DNA of 64,000 nt from Bacteroidales bacterium (lineage in GTDB: Bacteria; Bacteroidota; Bacteroidia; Bacteroidales; UBA932). The stretch spans positions 62,001 to 126,000 of the forward strand of contig JAKSKH010000001.1 in NCBI GenBank assembly GCA_024401855.1. Direction: 5' to 3'. Position numbers and translations under genes: made by a program. How positions within the stretch are numbered: position 1 is the stretch's first letter; each line of letters begins with the position of its first letter. Positions 55,496 to 63,926 of this stretch are shown here, piece after piece. The notes below the pieces were generated by a model. It saw nothing but the letters and a program-made list of their open reading frames with translations. It had not been told where the DNA came from and searched no databases.

Positions 55496-55505
55496 CTTTA
55501 TTCTG

Positions 55506-55521
55506 TGAGACATTTGTCTCA
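55506..55521. repeat. perfect inverted repeat TGAGAC/GTCTCA at the lgt stop
   Basis: A 6-bp stem with a 4-nt loop (ATTT) two bases from the lgt stop codon. No T-tract follows, so it is not a terminator by itself; it could stabilise the mRNA end. Confidence 0.5.
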
Positions 55522-55522
55522 T

Positions 55523-56356
55523 TTATTGTTTCACAAGAATTGCGGGCGCTTTCCTGACCACGGAATATACAAGCAGAGCCACACCGGCCACAATGAAGGG
55601 GATGGAAAGCAGCTGCCCCATATTGAGAGCCATGGACTCCTCGAACTCCACCTGTGGTTCCTTCACGAACTCTATGAGAAACCTCATTCCGAAACATACC
55701 GTCAGGAATGTTCCGAAGAAGAACCCGCGATGCACCCTGTCAAGTCTGTCACGATAAATCCTGTAGAGGACTATTCCAAGAATCAGATAGCTGAAAGCTT
55801 CGTACAACTGCGTGGGATGCTTGGGCACAGTCTCGCCGCGAAGGTCAAATACAAAGCCCCACGGAAGAGATGTGACGTCTCCGTATATCTCCGAATTGAA
55901 AAGGTTGCCCAGACGTATAAGACAGGCGGCAAAGGCTACCGTAATGCAGAGACGGTCCATTATCCAGAGGAAATCAAAACCGTATTCCTTACCGTAATGT
56001 CTGGAGTACCAGAACATTCCAAGCAGAAGAGCGATAGCTCCGCCGTGGCTTGCAAGACCGCCTTTCCAGGGCTGGAAGATTTCAAGGAAACCGCTCCAGG
56101 ACCCGAAGTAGTAATCCGGCTGATAGAATATGCAGTGACCCAGCCTCGCTCCCATTATGGTGCAGAGCAGCAGTGTGTAAAGGAGAGGGTCCAGAAGTTT
56201 TTCCGGAACCCCTTCCCTGCGGAAAAAATACCTGAAGACGTACCAGCCGATTATGAATCCGGAAACGAAGAGGAGGGAGTACCACCTGATCGGAAGCGGA
56301 CCCAGATTAAAAAGAACCGGGTTTGCGTGCCAGTGGACGAACAGCAGGTCAAGCAT
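55523..56356 (-). CDS. lgt: prolipoprotein diacylglyceryl transferase
   Basis: A 277-residue inner-membrane enzyme that attaches diacylglycerol to the lipobox cysteine, so it acts on the many lipoproteins in this window. Family motifs are HWHANPVLFNLGPLPIRWYSLLFV, WKGGLASHGG and RLGNLFNSEIYG (the Lgt signature region), and HPTQLYEAFSY. Seven membrane segments. It lies two bases after pgk and shares its promoter. Confidence 0.96.
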   Translation of the reverse strand: MLDLLFVHWHANPVLFNLGPLPIRWYSLLFVSGFIIGWYVFRYFFRREGVPEKLLDPLLYTLLLCTIMGARLGHCIFYQPDYYFGSWSGFLEIFQPWKGGLASHGGAIALLLGMFWYSRHYGKEYGFDFLWIMDRLCITVAFAACLIRLGNLFNSEIYGDVTSLPWGFVFDLRGETVPKHPTQLYEAFSYLILGIVLYRIYRDRLDRVHRGFFFGTFLTVCFGMRFLIEFVKEPQVEFEESMALNMGQLLSIPFIVAGVALLVYSVVRKAPAILVKQ

Positions 56357-56358
56357 GA

Positions 56359-57612
56359 TTATTCACGGATTGCTGCGATACCGGGAAGATCCTTGCCTTC
56401 GAGAGCCTCAAGCATGGCGCCACCGCCCGTAGAGACGTAGCTGACCTTCTTTGCGAAGCCCATCTGAGTAACGGCAGCCACTGAGTCACCGCCACCGACA
56501 AGAGAATATGCGCCCTTCTCTGTTGCCTGAGCAAGAAGTTCGGCAATCTTGAGGGTTCCCTTTGCGAAGGAAGGCATTTCAAATACGCCCACGGGACCGT
56601 TCCAGAGGAGGGTCTTGGAGCCGAGAATGACATCCTGCCATACTGAAAGCGACTTCTCGCCGGCATCCATTCCTTCCCATCCTTCAGGAATATTGCAGGA
56701 TTCAACAGTCTTCTTGTTGGCATTGTTGTCGAAAGCGTCGGCGACAACAGTATCCTGGCTGATGTAGATGTTCACACCCTTCTCCTTCGCCTTTGCAAGA
56801 ATTTCGAGAGCCTGGGGCATAAGGTCATCCTCATGGAGAGAATTGCCGATGCTGCCACCCTGGGCCTTCACGAAAGTGTAGCCCATGCCGCCGCCTATGA
56901 TAAGGTTGTCAACCTTTTCGAGCATGTTCTCGAGAACGGCGAGCTTTGAAGACACCTTGCTTCCTCCGATGATTGCGGTGAAGGGATGCTGTGCGTTCTT
57001 GAGGACATTGTCAATGGCCTTTATCTCGCCTTCCATAAGATATCCGAACATTTTGTCATCGGGGAAATATTTGGCGATGAGGGCGGTTGAACCGTGAGCG
57101 CGGTGAGCCGTTCCGAATGCATCGTTGATATAGCAGTCCGCATATGAGGCAAGAGTCTTGACAAACTCTTTCTGGCTTTCCTTTACGGCAGCCTTTGCAG
57201 CTTTTTTCTCTTCGTCAGTGGCATCTTCAGCGAGTCCGCGGGGTTTTCCCTCCTCCTCGGCATAGAAACGGAGATTCTCGAGAAGAAGAGCTTCTCCCGG
57301 CTTGAGAGCGGCAACCTCCTCCTGAGCCTTCTGGCAGTCGGGAGCGAACTTGACCTCAACTCCGAGGCACTCGGACACGTGAGCGACGATATGCTTGAGA
57401 GAGAACTTGGCATCAACTCCCTTGGGACGGCCCAGATGGGACATGATTATAAGGGAACCGCCGCCTGCAAGCACCTTCTTGAGCGTGGGGATGGCCGCAC
57501 GGATGCGGGTGTCGTCCGTAATATTGAAATTTTCATTGAGGGGGACGTTGAAATCTACGCGGACAATAGCTTTCTTGCCTGCGAAATTGTAAGAATCAAT
57601 GTGCTGTTGCAT
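56359..57612 (-). CDS. pgk: phosphoglycerate kinase
   Basis: A 417-residue glycolytic enzyme with two Rossmann-like domains. [27 protein letters not shown] is the 3-phosphoglycerate basic patch, [21 protein letters not shown] and [14 protein letters not shown] are conserved segments, and [12 protein letters not shown] carries the ADP site. The open frame continues to 58125, but 57612 fits the family and lies 29 nt after a TAACTTTG box. Together with gpmI it accounts for two steps of lower glycolysis in the window. Confidence 0.97.
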   Translation of the reverse strand: MQQHIDSYNFAGKKAIVRVDFNVPLNENFNITDDTRIRAAIPTLKKVLAGGGSLIIMSHLGRPKGVDAKFSLKHIVAHVSECLGVEVKFAPDCQKAQEEVAALKPGEALLLENLRFYAEEEGKPRGLAEDATDEEKKAAKAAVKESQKEFVKTLASYADCYINDAFGTAHRAHGSTALIAKYFPDDKMFGYLMEGEIKAIDNVLKNAQHPFTAIIGGSKVSSKLAVLENMLEKVDNLIIGGGMGYTFVKAQGGSIGNSLHEDDLMPQALEILAKAKEKGVNIYISQDTVVADAFDNNANKKTVESCNIPEGWEGMDAGEKSLSVWQDVILGSKTLLWNGPVGVFEMPSFAKGTLKIAELLAQATEKGAYSLVGGGDSVAAVTQMGFAKKVSYVSTGGGAMLEALEGKDLPGIAAIRE

Positions 57613-57641
57613 AATATATGTTAATTGAATATTCGGAAAGA

Positions 57642-57649
57642 CAAAGTTA
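57642..57649 (-). promoter_or_regulatory. -7 promoter box TAACTTTG for pgk-lgt
   Basis: Exact TAnnTTTG match with a leader of about 25 nt before the pgk ATG. Confidence 0.7.
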
Positions 57650-57660
57650 ACAATTTTTCG

Positions 57661-57668
57661 TATATTCG
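57661..57668 (+). promoter_or_regulatory. possible -7 box TATATTCG for the small lipoprotein ORF
   Basis: One mismatch from TAnnTTTG, 11 bp from the pgk box, back to back, and 32 nt upstream of the ATG at 57701. Confidence 0.35.
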
Positions 57669-57700
57669 TATCATTACGACAAATCGCATAACCAATTGCA

Positions 57701-57808
57701 ATGAAGAAAAACCTTGTAAAGGCGCTCACGCTTGTTTTTGAGGTTTCACTTCTTGCAGGATGCGGGAACATGTATATCTCAATGAAAGTAATATCATTTG
57801 CACCATGA
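57701..57808 (+). CDS. 35-residue lipoprotein ORF upstream of methyltransferase gene
   Basis: The ORF reads [22 protein letters not shown] and then [13 protein letters not shown], stop TGA. Residues 1-21 make a convincing lipoprotein signal (two Lys, hydrophobic core, lipobox LLAGC). Only 14 residues would remain after processing. The TGA overlaps the ATG of the following gene (ATGA), the arrangement of coupled genes. It may be a true small lipoprotein, an upstream peptide that controls the methyltransferase, or the remnant of a longer gene. A Glu in the signal core is slightly odd. Confidence 0.5.
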   Translation: MKKNLVKALTLVFEVSLLAGCGNMYISMKVISFAP

Positions 57809-58701
57809 TAGAATATCCGGACGCTAATTGGAAAGATTATGAGCTGCTCGACAGCGGCAACGGCGAGAAACTCGAACGCTTCGGCAGATTCGTGCTGCGA
57901 CGCCCCGAACCAAAGGCTCTCTGGACTCCGGAGATGAGCGAGAAGGAATGGAACAGGCTGACACACACAAGTTTCACTCCCGGAGCGGGATTCGGCAAAG
58001 CGGGCAAGGAAGACAGCGGAACATGGAACCGCCTGAAGAAGATGGACGACCAGTGGCACATAGAATACTCCAATCCGGAAGGGCTCAGGATGGATCTGCG
58101 TCTGGGACTCACGTCTTTCAAGCACGTAGGAGTGTTTCCCGAGCAGGCTCCTAACTGGAACTACATATACCGGGAATGTTCCAACTTCAGGACAGACATC
58201 AGTCCCAGGGTCCTCAACCTTTTCGCATATACGGGAGGAGCATCATTAGCGGCAAGAGCGGCCGGTGCAGAAGTGACACATCTGGACTCTGTCAGGCAGG
58301 TGGTGACCTGGGCGCGCGGGAACATGGAGAACAGCGGGCTAGACGGCATACGCTGGATTGTTGAGGATGCAATGAAATTCGCAAAGAGGGAGGAAAGGCG
58401 CGGGAATCTCTATCAGGGAATAATCCTCGACCCTCCGGCATACGGACACGGCCCGGACGGGGAGAAATGGAAACTCGACGAGTGTCTTTTCGAACTTCTG
58501 TGCACAGTGAACAGGATTCTGGCACCCGAAAACGCCTTTCTGGTCCTTAACCTGTATTCGAACGGATACACCTCGGCACTCGGGGAAACTATAGTCCGCC
58601 AGGCCTTCGGGGCATCGCAAATGGAAAGCGGGGAACTCGCCTTGAAGGATAAGTACGGCAAAGTTCTCCCGCTCTCTGTAGTCGTAAGGATGAAACGCTA
58701 G
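57805..58701 (+). CDS. class I SAM-dependent RNA methyltransferase (RlmI-like)
   Basis: A 298-residue protein. [26 protein letters not shown] is the SAM-binding motif and [18 protein letters not shown] is the DPP motif of rRNA m5C/Cys-type methyltransferases, most like the catalytic half of RlmI/RlmK. The N-terminal PUA domain is absent, only [21 protein letters not shown] precedes it. Target unknown, probably rRNA. The ATG at 57805 starts the natural MIEYPDANW; an upstream in-frame ATG at 57760 lies inside the small lipoprotein ORF. Its end overlaps the DUF2723 gene by 4 nt. Confidence 0.88.
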   Translation: MIEYPDANWKDYELLDSGNGEKLERFGRFVLRRPEPKALWTPEMSEKEWNRLTHTSFTPGAGFGKAGKEDSGTWNRLKKMDDQWHIEYSNPEGLRMDLRLGLTSFKHVGVFPEQAPNWNYIYRECSNFRTDISPRVLNLFAYTGGASLAARAAGAEVTHLDSVRQVVTWARGNMENSGLDGIRWIVEDAMKFAKREERRGNLYQGIILDPPAYGHGPDGEKWKLDECLFELLCTVNRILAPENAFLVLNLYSNGYTSALGETIVRQAFGASQMESGELALKDKYGKVLPLSVVVRMKR

Positions 58702-61700
58702 CCTGCGGCTTCCTTAAGCATGGCAACCAGCGTATCTGTCAGTTTTCTGGCATTCTCGGAATCGCCGCCGTTCTCCATCGCTTCAGCGAGTATGTAGATG
58801 TAGTTGGCGGCAAGTTCGAATTCATCACGGGCCCAGTCGTAGAACTCCAGATAGAATCTCGCGGTCTTGAGCAGCTCTCCCCCGAGTTTGGAAGATATAA
58901 GGGCCGCCTTGTCCGCCTTGCCGAGCTCGTAATAGGCCTCTACAATCCCTACCATGACGTAATCGTTTCCGGAAAGCCCGAGAGGAATGGCCTCTATGGG
59001 GTAGCGCGCAGTGTTGACAAGACAATTGTCAAGCATCTGCTCGGCGCGGTCGTTCTCTCCGGCCTTGATGAATGCCTGGGCGCTGTTCAGGAACATGGAA
59101 CGTACGGAGATTACGCCGAGGTGGGTGTACATGTTCTGATAATCAATGAAATAATCGTCGGAAGCAAGGGCGTCCCATCTGAAAGTCGAAGTCATGTTCC
59201 TGTACATTTCTTCGGTATCTACAAATCCCACATCGGAGTTGGTTATCTTGTTCCTGATCGGTATGAACTTATAGGAATATCCTTCGAACTGAAGGTAATC
59301 CTTGATTCCTATGTTTATATCCCCTCCCTGGCTCAGAAGGTTGAGAGGCCTGTCCCACTGATAGCCGTCAAGAAGATCGAGCATGAACAGCTCCGGCTTG
59401 GTCAGGAAGTCCTTGTCCTTGGAGATATTGAGAACTATCCTGTCAGGTATCATATCTGCATACCTGGCATCAAGGATTCCGTACTTTATGACGTTTTCCT
59501 TGTTTACCGGAATCGAAATCTTTCTGGACGCGATGTAATCCACCTTTGATCCTCCGGCAAGGGGGACCTTCACCTGTGGATGCTTGAACAGGGTCATGAC
59601 GTCGTGGATATCCATCTCCTGCTCCCTGTTGTCAACAATGGGCACCCACTCGTTTGTTCCATAAAGATACTGCTCGTGAGGAACGGAAATCGGGAGCGGT
59701 GCAGATTCGTTGCAGGCCCAGGTCATCTGGTCTATGTGCCAGTCGGTCCCCAGCAGCGAAGTGTTGCAGATGCGCACGTCAGTTCTAATGTTTTCGACCT
59801 CCTGGGCATACCACAACGGGAAAGTGTCGTTGTCGCCGTGAGTTATAAGTATTCCGTTCGGCCCGACTGAATTGAGATAGTTTCGCGCTATCTCCACTGC
59901 CGTGCGCCTGTTTGACCTGTCGTGGTCATCCCAGTTCTGGCTTGCCATCAGAACCGGCACCATAAGACATGCCACCGTTATAACGGCAGATGCCGGGGCG
60001 GAGTTCTTTCTTGAAGAAAGGGAATCGAAAATCTCATAAACGGCCGCGACCGCAAGACCTATCCATACAGAGAAGAAATAGAAGGAGCCCGCATAGGCAT
60101 AATCCCTCTCCCTCACCTGGTACGGAGGCTGATTGAGGTAAAGCACTATAGCTATGCCCGTCATGAAGAACATCAGGAAATTGAGCCAGCATCCGCGCTT
60201 GTCCCTGTCGAACTGGAAACAGAGGCCGAGAAGACCGAGAAGGAGGGGAAGGAAGAAATAATGATTCTTGCCCGGGTCCTCGCTCAGGACTTCCGGAGCG
60301 TCGCTCTGGTCGCCGAGCACCACGTTGTCTATGAACTTGATGCCGCTTTCCCAGTTCCCGTGGAAGATATCTCCGGGAGACGGGGCGTGTATCTGATTCT
60401 GCCTGCCCACGAAATTCCACATGAAATACCTCCAGTACATCCAGTTGAGCTGGTAGTCGAAGAAGAAGATAAGATTCTCCCCCATCGTGGGTTTCTTGTT
60501 CTTGCCATCCGTGTACAGTTGATAGAACTCTTCATACTGCCCGTCCGAACTGCTCATCCACATTCTCGGGAACAGCATTTTTCCGGAAGGCTTGTAGACA
60601 GGTTCCATAGGGCCGTCCACCTTCTTGTATTTCCCGTTTATGGGAGCCCAGTATCTTGGAACCTTCACATCATAGTCGGAATCGTAGTACTGCCCGTACA
60701 GTAGAGGGGCGGATCCGTACTGTTCACGGCTGAGGTAACGGACAAGGGTGAACGCGTTATCCGGCTGATATTCGTTGGTGGGAGTCTTGGCGCAGGAGCG
60801 GATGATATCCAGGCTGAACACCGAGAATCCTATTATTATCATGGTAAAGCAGAGGAGAGCGGTGTTCAGGAACACTTTCTCCTTCTTCAGGCTTGCAAAC
60901 AGACCCCAGAAACAAAGACCGAGGAGAGCAAGCACGAAAAATGCCGCTCCCGTATTGTACGGCAGCCCGAGGACATTGACAAAGAAGAGGTCCGTATAGG
61001 CCGCCATCTTGGGCACAAAGGGTATGATGATGAAGAGTATGAGCGCAAGTATGAGCACTCCAACAAGGAAAATCTTCAGGAATTCCTTGAAAGTGAAAGT
61101 TTTGTCCTCCCTGCGACGGTAATAGAACATGAACACCAGGGCGGGAATTGCAAGAAGGTTGAGAAGATGTACGCCTATACTCAGTCCCATAAGGAAGGCA
61201 ATCAGTACAATCCACCTGCCTGAGTGGGGAGTGTCCGCCCTGTCATACCAGAGCGTCATAACCCAGAATACAAGCGCGGTGAACAGGGAGCTCATCGCAT
61301 ATACCTCCCCCTCGACGGCCGAGAACCAGAAGGTGTCGGAGAAGCAGTAAGCGAGAGAGCCGACCAGACCGGATCCCACAATTGCAATTGCCTGTGCGGT
61401 TGAATATTCCTCTCCCCCGCGGGCAATCAGCCTCTTTGCGAACCACACTACCGTCAGGTAAAGGAAAAATATGGTAAGCGCCGAACAGATTGCGCTCATC
61501 GCGTTGACGAGCACTGCGGCGTGCATATTGTCGCCGAACATCGTGAAGAACCTTGCAATAAGCTGGAACACGGGGTTTCCGGGGGGATGTCCCACCTCAA
61601 GCTTATATGATGATGCTATAAATTCCCCGCAATCCCAGAATGAGGCTGAAGGTTCTATTGTGAGCAGGTAAGTGGCAGCGGATACGACAAACGAAAGCGC

Positions 61701-61742
61701 CGCGCAGATTCTGTTCGTCAAATTGAAATTCTTCTGATTCAT
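58698..61742 (-). CDS. DUF2723 (GT117-type) membrane glycosyltransferase with TPR tail
   Basis: A 1014-residue inner-membrane protein. The N-terminus (ICAALSFVVSAATYLLTIEPSASFWDCGEFIASSYKLEVGHPPGNPVFQLIARF) is the DUF2723 signature, and about 12 hydrophobic segments occupy residues 20-590. WDCGEF carries the acidic pair expected for GT-C glycosyltransferases; the family is linked with O-glycosylation of surface proteins in Bacteroidota. A periplasmic region with repeat helices (NRAEQMLDNC..., ELGKADKAALI...) ends the protein. The frame extends to a TTG at 61751 inside the promoter box; the ATG at 61742 is taken. Confidence 0.88.
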   Translation of the reverse strand: MNQKNFNLTNRICAALSFVVSAATYLLTIEPSASFWDCGEFIASSYKLEVGHPPGNPVFQLIARFFTMFGDNMHAAVLVNAMSAICSALTIFFLYLTVVWFAKRLIARGGEEYSTAQAIAIVGSGLVGSLAYCFSDTFWFSAVEGEVYAMSSLFTALVFWVMTLWYDRADTPHSGRWIVLIAFLMGLSIGVHLLNLLAIPALVFMFYYRRREDKTFTFKEFLKIFLVGVLILALILFIIIPFVPKMAAYTDLFFVNVLGLPYNTGAAFFVLALLGLCFWGLFASLKKEKVFLNTALLCFTMIIIGFSVFSLDIIRSCAKTPTNEYQPDNAFTLVRYLSREQYGSAPLLYGQYYDSDYDVKVPRYWAPINGKYKKVDGPMEPVYKPSGKMLFPRMWMSSSDGQYEEFYQLYTDGKNKKPTMGENLIFFFDYQLNWMYWRYFMWNFVGRQNQIHAPSPGDIFHGNWESGIKFIDNVVLGDQSDAPEVLSEDPGKNHYFFLPLLLGLLGLCFQFDRDKRGCWLNFLMFFMTGIAIVLYLNQPPYQVRERDYAYAGSFYFFSVWIGLAVAAVYEIFDSLSSRKNSAPASAVITVACLMVPVLMASQNWDDHDRSNRRTAVEIARNYLNSVGPNGILITHGDNDTFPLWYAQEVENIRTDVRICNTSLLGTDWHIDQMTWACNESAPLPISVPHEQYLYGTNEWVPIVDNREQEMDIHDVMTLFKHPQVKVPLAGGSKVDYIASRKISIPVNKENVIKYGILDARYADMIPDRIVLNISKDKDFLTKPELFMLDLLDGYQWDRPLNLLSQGGDINIGIKDYLQFEGYSYKFIPIRNKITNSDVGFVDTEEMYRNMTSTFRWDALASDDYFIDYQNMYTHLGVISVRSMFLNSAQAFIKAGENDRAEQMLDNCLVNTARYPIEAIPLGLSGNDYVMVGIVEAYYELGKADKAALISSKLGGELLKTARFYLEFYDWARDEFELAANYIYILAEAMENGGDSENARKLTDTLVAMLKEAAG

Positions 61743-61748
61743 AACTTG

Positions 61749-61756
61749 CAAAGATA
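61749..61756 (-). promoter_or_regulatory. -7 promoter box TATCTTTG for the DUF2723 gene
   Basis: Exact TAnnTTTG match six bases from the ATG at 61742, expected leaderless. Confidence 0.68.
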
Positions 61757-61770
61757 CAAAAGGAAATCAT

Positions 61771-61778
61771 TAACTTTG
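61771..61778 (+). promoter_or_regulatory. -7 promoter box TAACTTTG for the SUI1 operon
   Basis: Exact TAnnTTTG match, 18 nt upstream of the ATG at 61797; TTG at 61746-61748 could be its -33 element. Confidence 0.68.
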
Positions 61779-61796
61779 CAAAAATTTAGCCACACT

Positions 61797-62111
61797 ATGC
61801 TAGTTTACTCGACAAACAAGGAATTCTTCGAGCAGCAGAATTCAGTTCCGGAGGCCGAAACTCTCCCGCCGGAGAAACAAAGGCTGACCGTAAGGATAGA
61901 CCGCAGGCAGCGCGCAGGCAAACAGGTCACGCTCATCGAAGGATTCAAGGGATCGCAGGAGAATCTTGCGGCGCTCGCAAAATCCCTCAAGGTGAAATGT
62001 GGTGTGGGAGGCAGTGCAAAAGATGGAGAGATCACCATCCAGGGAGATTTGAGAGATAAAGTCACGGCCCTGCTGATGGATATGGGCTATAACGCGAAAC
62101 GCGGAAACTGA
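61797..62111 (+). CDS. SUI1/eIF1-like translation factor (YciH family)
   Basis: A 104-residue protein with the eIF1 core: LTVRIDRRQRAGKQVTLIEGFKG, LAKSLKVKCGVGGSAKDGEITIQGDLRDKV, the basic GVGGS loop that contacts the ribosomal P-site region. Bacterial members can influence start-codon selection and ribosome state, and a role in translation of leaderless mRNAs has been discussed for related proteins. A long acidic N-terminal stretch is present. The frame is open upstream to 61746 but that precedes the promoter. Overlaps the next gene by one base (TGATG). Confidence 0.93.
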   Translation: MLVYSTNKEFFEQQNSVPEAETLPPEKQRLTVRIDRRQRAGKQVTLIEGFKGSQENLAALAKSLKVKCGVGGSAKDGEITIQGDLRDKVTALLMDMGYNAKRGN

Positions 62112-62821
62112 TGCTTCCCCCTTCCTCAATTCCAGGCAGGCTTGAGATGTCCCCGGAGCCGTTAACCGGCATCGTGGAGATGTCTTTGTGGTCCGATATC
62201 CTCACAAACAGGATTCTGACGGGTATCTCAATCATTCTGGTGGCCGGACACATCCTGATGTATCTCCGCACACTCCCGTCCGTTCTTCAGTGCCTGGGTA
62301 GAAACAGGCTCAACATAGAGCTCGAGCACAGCTACAACATGTCCAAACAGCGCAATCTCTGCGCATTGTATCTGGCCCTTCCCTTCTGTCTTGTGGTCGG
62401 AAGATACCGCCTGTACCGGCCTGTGTTCATGGCGGACATACCGGAAACCTGGCAGACACCGGCCATCGCCGGAGTGCTGTTCGCGTTTCTTCTGCTAAGG
62501 CATATAATGCATTTGGCGGCACGGCCGAAGAGAGTTCCGAACGAAGTGGTGCAAAGCGCCCACCACGTTCTGCTCACTTTCTTCATACCATTGACTTTCA
62601 TAATGTTGGCAACAGTGGGGATTCTGTCTGTCGTTTCCTGCAGCGACAGTGTCATAAAAAGCGCCCTTTTATGGGAGGCGGCAGGTGCATACCTTCTGGC
62701 AATGATACGGGAAATGCAAATTTTGGTCTCATATTGCTCTGGTTTTTCAACTATTTTGTATCTTTGCACCTCCGAACTGGCGCCTGCACTTGTGCTTGTT
62801 GCAAGCGCCGTCAAGTTATAG
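62111..62821 (+). CDS. DUF4271-like membrane protein
   Basis: A 236-residue protein with about five membrane segments (ILTGISIILVAGHILMYL, LCALYLALPFCLVVG, TPAIAGVLFAFLLLRHIMHL, TFFIPLTFIMLATVGILSVV, APALVLVASAVKL). It resembles DUF4271 proteins, which in Bacteroidales precede hemD and rnpA, and the order here matches. The N-terminal 20 residues may be extra: a second in-frame Met at residue 13 is an alternative start. Function unknown. The hemD promoter lies within its 3' end. Confidence 0.7.
   Translation: MLPPSSIPGRLEMSPEPLTGIVEMSLWSDILTNRILTGISIILVAGHILMYLRTLPSVLQCLGRNRLNIELEHSYNMSKQRNLCALYLALPFCLVVGRYRLYRPVFMADIPETWQTPAIAGVLFAFLLLRHIMHLAARPKRVPNEVVQSAHHVLLTFFIPLTFIMLATVGILSVVSCSDSVIKSALLWEAAGAYLLAMIREMQILVSYCSGFSTILYLCTSELAPALVLVASAVKL
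62759..62766 (+). promoter_or_regulatory. -7 promoter box TATCTTTG for hemD-rnpA-yidD inside the DUF4271 gene
   Basis: Exact TAnnTTTG match within coding sequence, 73 nt before the hemD ATG. Could give an independent transcript; a coding match by chance cannot be excluded. Confidence 0.45.
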
Positions 62822-62839
62822 GTAAAAGACTGCTTTTCT

Positions 62840-63571
62840 ATGAAGATCTTATTCTCCCAGAAGTACCCTTCCAACCTAGCCCCATACGAGGTGCTTCAGA
62901 AAAAATACGGAGCCGAAATCGATTTCATCCCCTTCTTTTTGATAGAACCGCTTTCAGACAAGGAATTCAGAGCGGAAAAAATAAATCTTCAGGACTACAC
63001 CGCTGTAGTGTTCTCTTCACGCCACGCCATTGACGCCTATTTCAAGCTTGCGGAAGAAATGCGTTTCAAGGTTCCCGAGACAATGAAATATTTCTGCACT
63101 ACTGAAGCCGTTGCAATGTATCTGCAGAAACACATAGTTTACAGGAAAAGAAAGATTTTCTTCGGAGACGGGACTCCTTCCTCCATCATCAGCCTTGTAG
63201 GGTCTAAGCACAAGGACGAGAACTTCCTTATAGCCACGTCCCTGGGTTCCAATTCCGAGCCTGTGACCTCACTTTTCAAGCAGGCCGGACTCAGATATGC
63301 GGAAGGCGGATTCATCAAATCCGTATCGCAGGATCTCAGCAGGATTGACCTTCATTCCTACGATATGATTGTCCTTTACAATCCCAATGATGTGAAATCC
63401 CTGCAGGAGAATTTCCCGGAATTCGAACAGAAGGAAATAAAGTTTGTAAGTTTCGGGAAAAGCATAGTCGGAGCTATGGAGAATTCAGGTCTCAGGATTG
63501 AAGTCAAGGCTCCCACCCCGGAGGCCACTTCCGCCGCCAAGGCCATAGAACTATACCTTCAAAACAAATAA
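62840..63571 (+). CDS. hemD: uroporphyrinogen-III synthase
   Basis: A 243-residue two-domain enzyme that closes the linear tetrapyrrole hydroxymethylbilane with ring D inversion. Low sequence identity is normal; I rely on the pattern: ILFSQKYPSNLAPYEVLQKKYGAEIDFIPFFLIEPLSDKEF, DYTAVVFSSRHAIDAYF, and the later FVSFGKSIVGAMENSGLRIEVKAPTPEATSAAKAIELYL, which carries the terminal helix of HemD. Gene order with rnpA fits Bacteroidales. The first-domain FSSRHAID is the best diagnostic motif. Confidence 0.87.
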   Translation: MKILFSQKYPSNLAPYEVLQKKYGAEIDFIPFFLIEPLSDKEFRAEKINLQDYTAVVFSSRHAIDAYFKLAEEMRFKVPETMKYFCTTEAVAMYLQKHIVYRKRKIFFGDGTPSSIISLVGSKHKDENFLIATSLGSNSEPVTSLFKQAGLRYAEGGFIKSVSQDLSRIDLHSYDMIVLYNPNDVKSLQENFPEFEQKEIKFVSFGKSIVGAMENSGLRIEVKAPTPEATSAAKAIELYLQNK

Positions 63572-63572
63572 A

Positions 63573-63926
63573 ATGTCCGCCGCTCTTCCCAAAGAGGAAA
63601 GGCTGTCCGGAAAGACTGCCATAGCAAGACTTCTGTCCGAGGGCCGGTGGGGCCGTTGCGGACATCTCAGGTATTGCATTCTCCAGCGTGGGGAGGAGGG
63701 GCCCAAAAGGATACTTGTGGCCGTACCCAAGAAGCTTTTCAAGAGAGCCGTGAGGAGGAATCTCCTCAAACGCCGCATCCGGGAGGCGTACAGGACTCAG
63801 AAAGGCCTGCTGGAAACCGGAGGCGTTGACATAATGTTCTCATACTGCTCGGAAGAAATTGCCGGATATGACGAGATAAAGGCGGACGTATCACGTATTC
63901 TTACAGACAACCCACTCAGAAAATGA
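63573..63926 (+). CDS. rnpA: ribonuclease P protein component
   Basis: A 117-residue basic protein that supports the RNase P RNA in tRNA 5' maturation. The RNR motif RAVRRNLLKRRIREAYR is complete. LPKEERLSGKTAIARLLSEGRWGR is the N-terminal substrate-binding helix. It starts one base after hemD. In Bacteroidales it lies away from rpmH. Its stop overlaps yidD (ATGA). Confidence 0.96.
   Translation: MSAALPKEERLSGKTAIARLLSEGRWGRCGHLRYCILQRGEEGPKRILVAVPKKLFKRAVRRNLLKRRIREAYRTQKGLLETGGVDIMFSYCSEEIAGYDEIKADVSRILTDNPLRK

Larger units (their letters stand above)
61746..61781. repeat. 8-bp inverted repeat TTGCAAAG...CTTTGCAA joining two divergent promoters
   Basis: TTGCAAAG at 61746-61753 and CTTTGCAA at 61774-61781 are exact reverse complements 20 bp apart and include both -7 boxes. 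It makes the region between the DUF2723 gene and the SUI1 gene nearly symmetrical. Confidence 0.6.

Noticed and set aside
55506..55521. perfect TGAGAC/GTCTCA palindrome as a terminator
   Set aside because: No T-run follows and the better terminator is 10-30 bp downstream at 55468-55495.
61743..61751. TTG start for the DUF2723 gene at 61751
   Set aside because: It falls in the TATCTTTG box; the ATG at 61742 is the better start.
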